Shown here: positions 13,911 through 13,933 of the stretch, in pieces
How positions within the stretch are numbered: the stretch's first letter is position 1
Layout of the letters: the number at the start of each line of letters is the position of its first letter
Source: Treponema sp.
Lineage (GTDB): Bacteria > Spirochaetota > Spirochaetia > Treponematales > Breznakiellaceae
DNA length: 13,933 nt
Assembly (NCBI GenBank): GCA_031257715.1
Contig: JAIROE010000185.1
Location: 1 to 13,933, forward strand
Direction: 5' to 3'
Notes under the pieces: generated by a model
Databases searched by the model: none
Told to the model about the DNA's origin: nothing
What the model saw: only the letters and a program-made list of their open reading frames with translations
Translations under genes and position numbers: made by a program

Positions 13911-13933
13911 GGGGGGGGGGGGGGGGGGGGGGG
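13911..13933 (+). other. Run of 23 G at the end of the window
   Basis: The last 23 bases are all G, preceded by GTGCGGTGAT. The run sits exactly at the sequence end, which fits an assembly break in a homopolymer or a sequencing artefact. It begins 184 bases upstream of the LpoB-like start codon. Confidence 0.9.

Overview
The window is a single block of genes, all transcribed from the minus strand, with no intact gene on the plus strand. It reads like the chromosome of a GC-rich treponeme or related spirochaete. This is inferred from a TIGR02757/DUF2400 protein, large MalT-like LuxR regulators in tandem, spirochaete-style lipoproteins and abundant small palindromic repeats. No rRNA, tRNA or other species marker is present, so the lineage is inference. 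No plasmid, phage or transposase gene is seen.

In the direction of transcription (right to left): (1) 13726-11550 holds two outer-envelope lipoprotein genes. The first is an LpoB/YcfM-like protein and the second a COG3014-type lipoprotein. The pair ends at a good rho-independent terminator (11499-11536). (2) 11498-10950 is a roughly 550-base gene-free stretch filled with short palindromic repeats in several copies and both orientations. (3) 10949-9189 encodes a YCF46-like AAA ATPase with a degenerate N-terminal ATPase-like half and an intact C-terminal AAA module. (4) 9188-9000 is a short gap carrying an array of hairpins, the last one touching the purB promoter. (5) 8999-6124 is a purine pair, purB (adenylosuccinate lyase) then guaB (IMP dehydrogenase), 2 bases apart. 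These act around the IMP branch point: PurB completes IMP-to-AMP conversion and also acts earlier in de novo IMP synthesis, while GuaB commits IMP to GMP. (6) 6123-5970 is an AT-rich promoter region. (7) 5969-693 encodes two paralogous MalT/LAL-type regulators of 895 and 858 residues. They are 12 bases apart and probably arose by tandem duplication. (8) 691-1 is the start of a TIGR02757-family gene that runs off the window. It begins one base after the second regulator's stop codon.

The plus strand ends in a run of 23 G at the edge of the window, which looks like a contig end or sequencing artefact. The points most worth a second look are: the tandem regulator duplication with a 17-base duplication at its junction; an apparently leaderless purB promoter; a hairpin array whose sequence differences keep RNA pairing only on the minus strand; a repeat family between the AAA gene and the lipoprotein operon; and a DNA-glycosylase-like motif in the TIGR02757 protein. 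I do not see a clear new defence or mobile system in this window.
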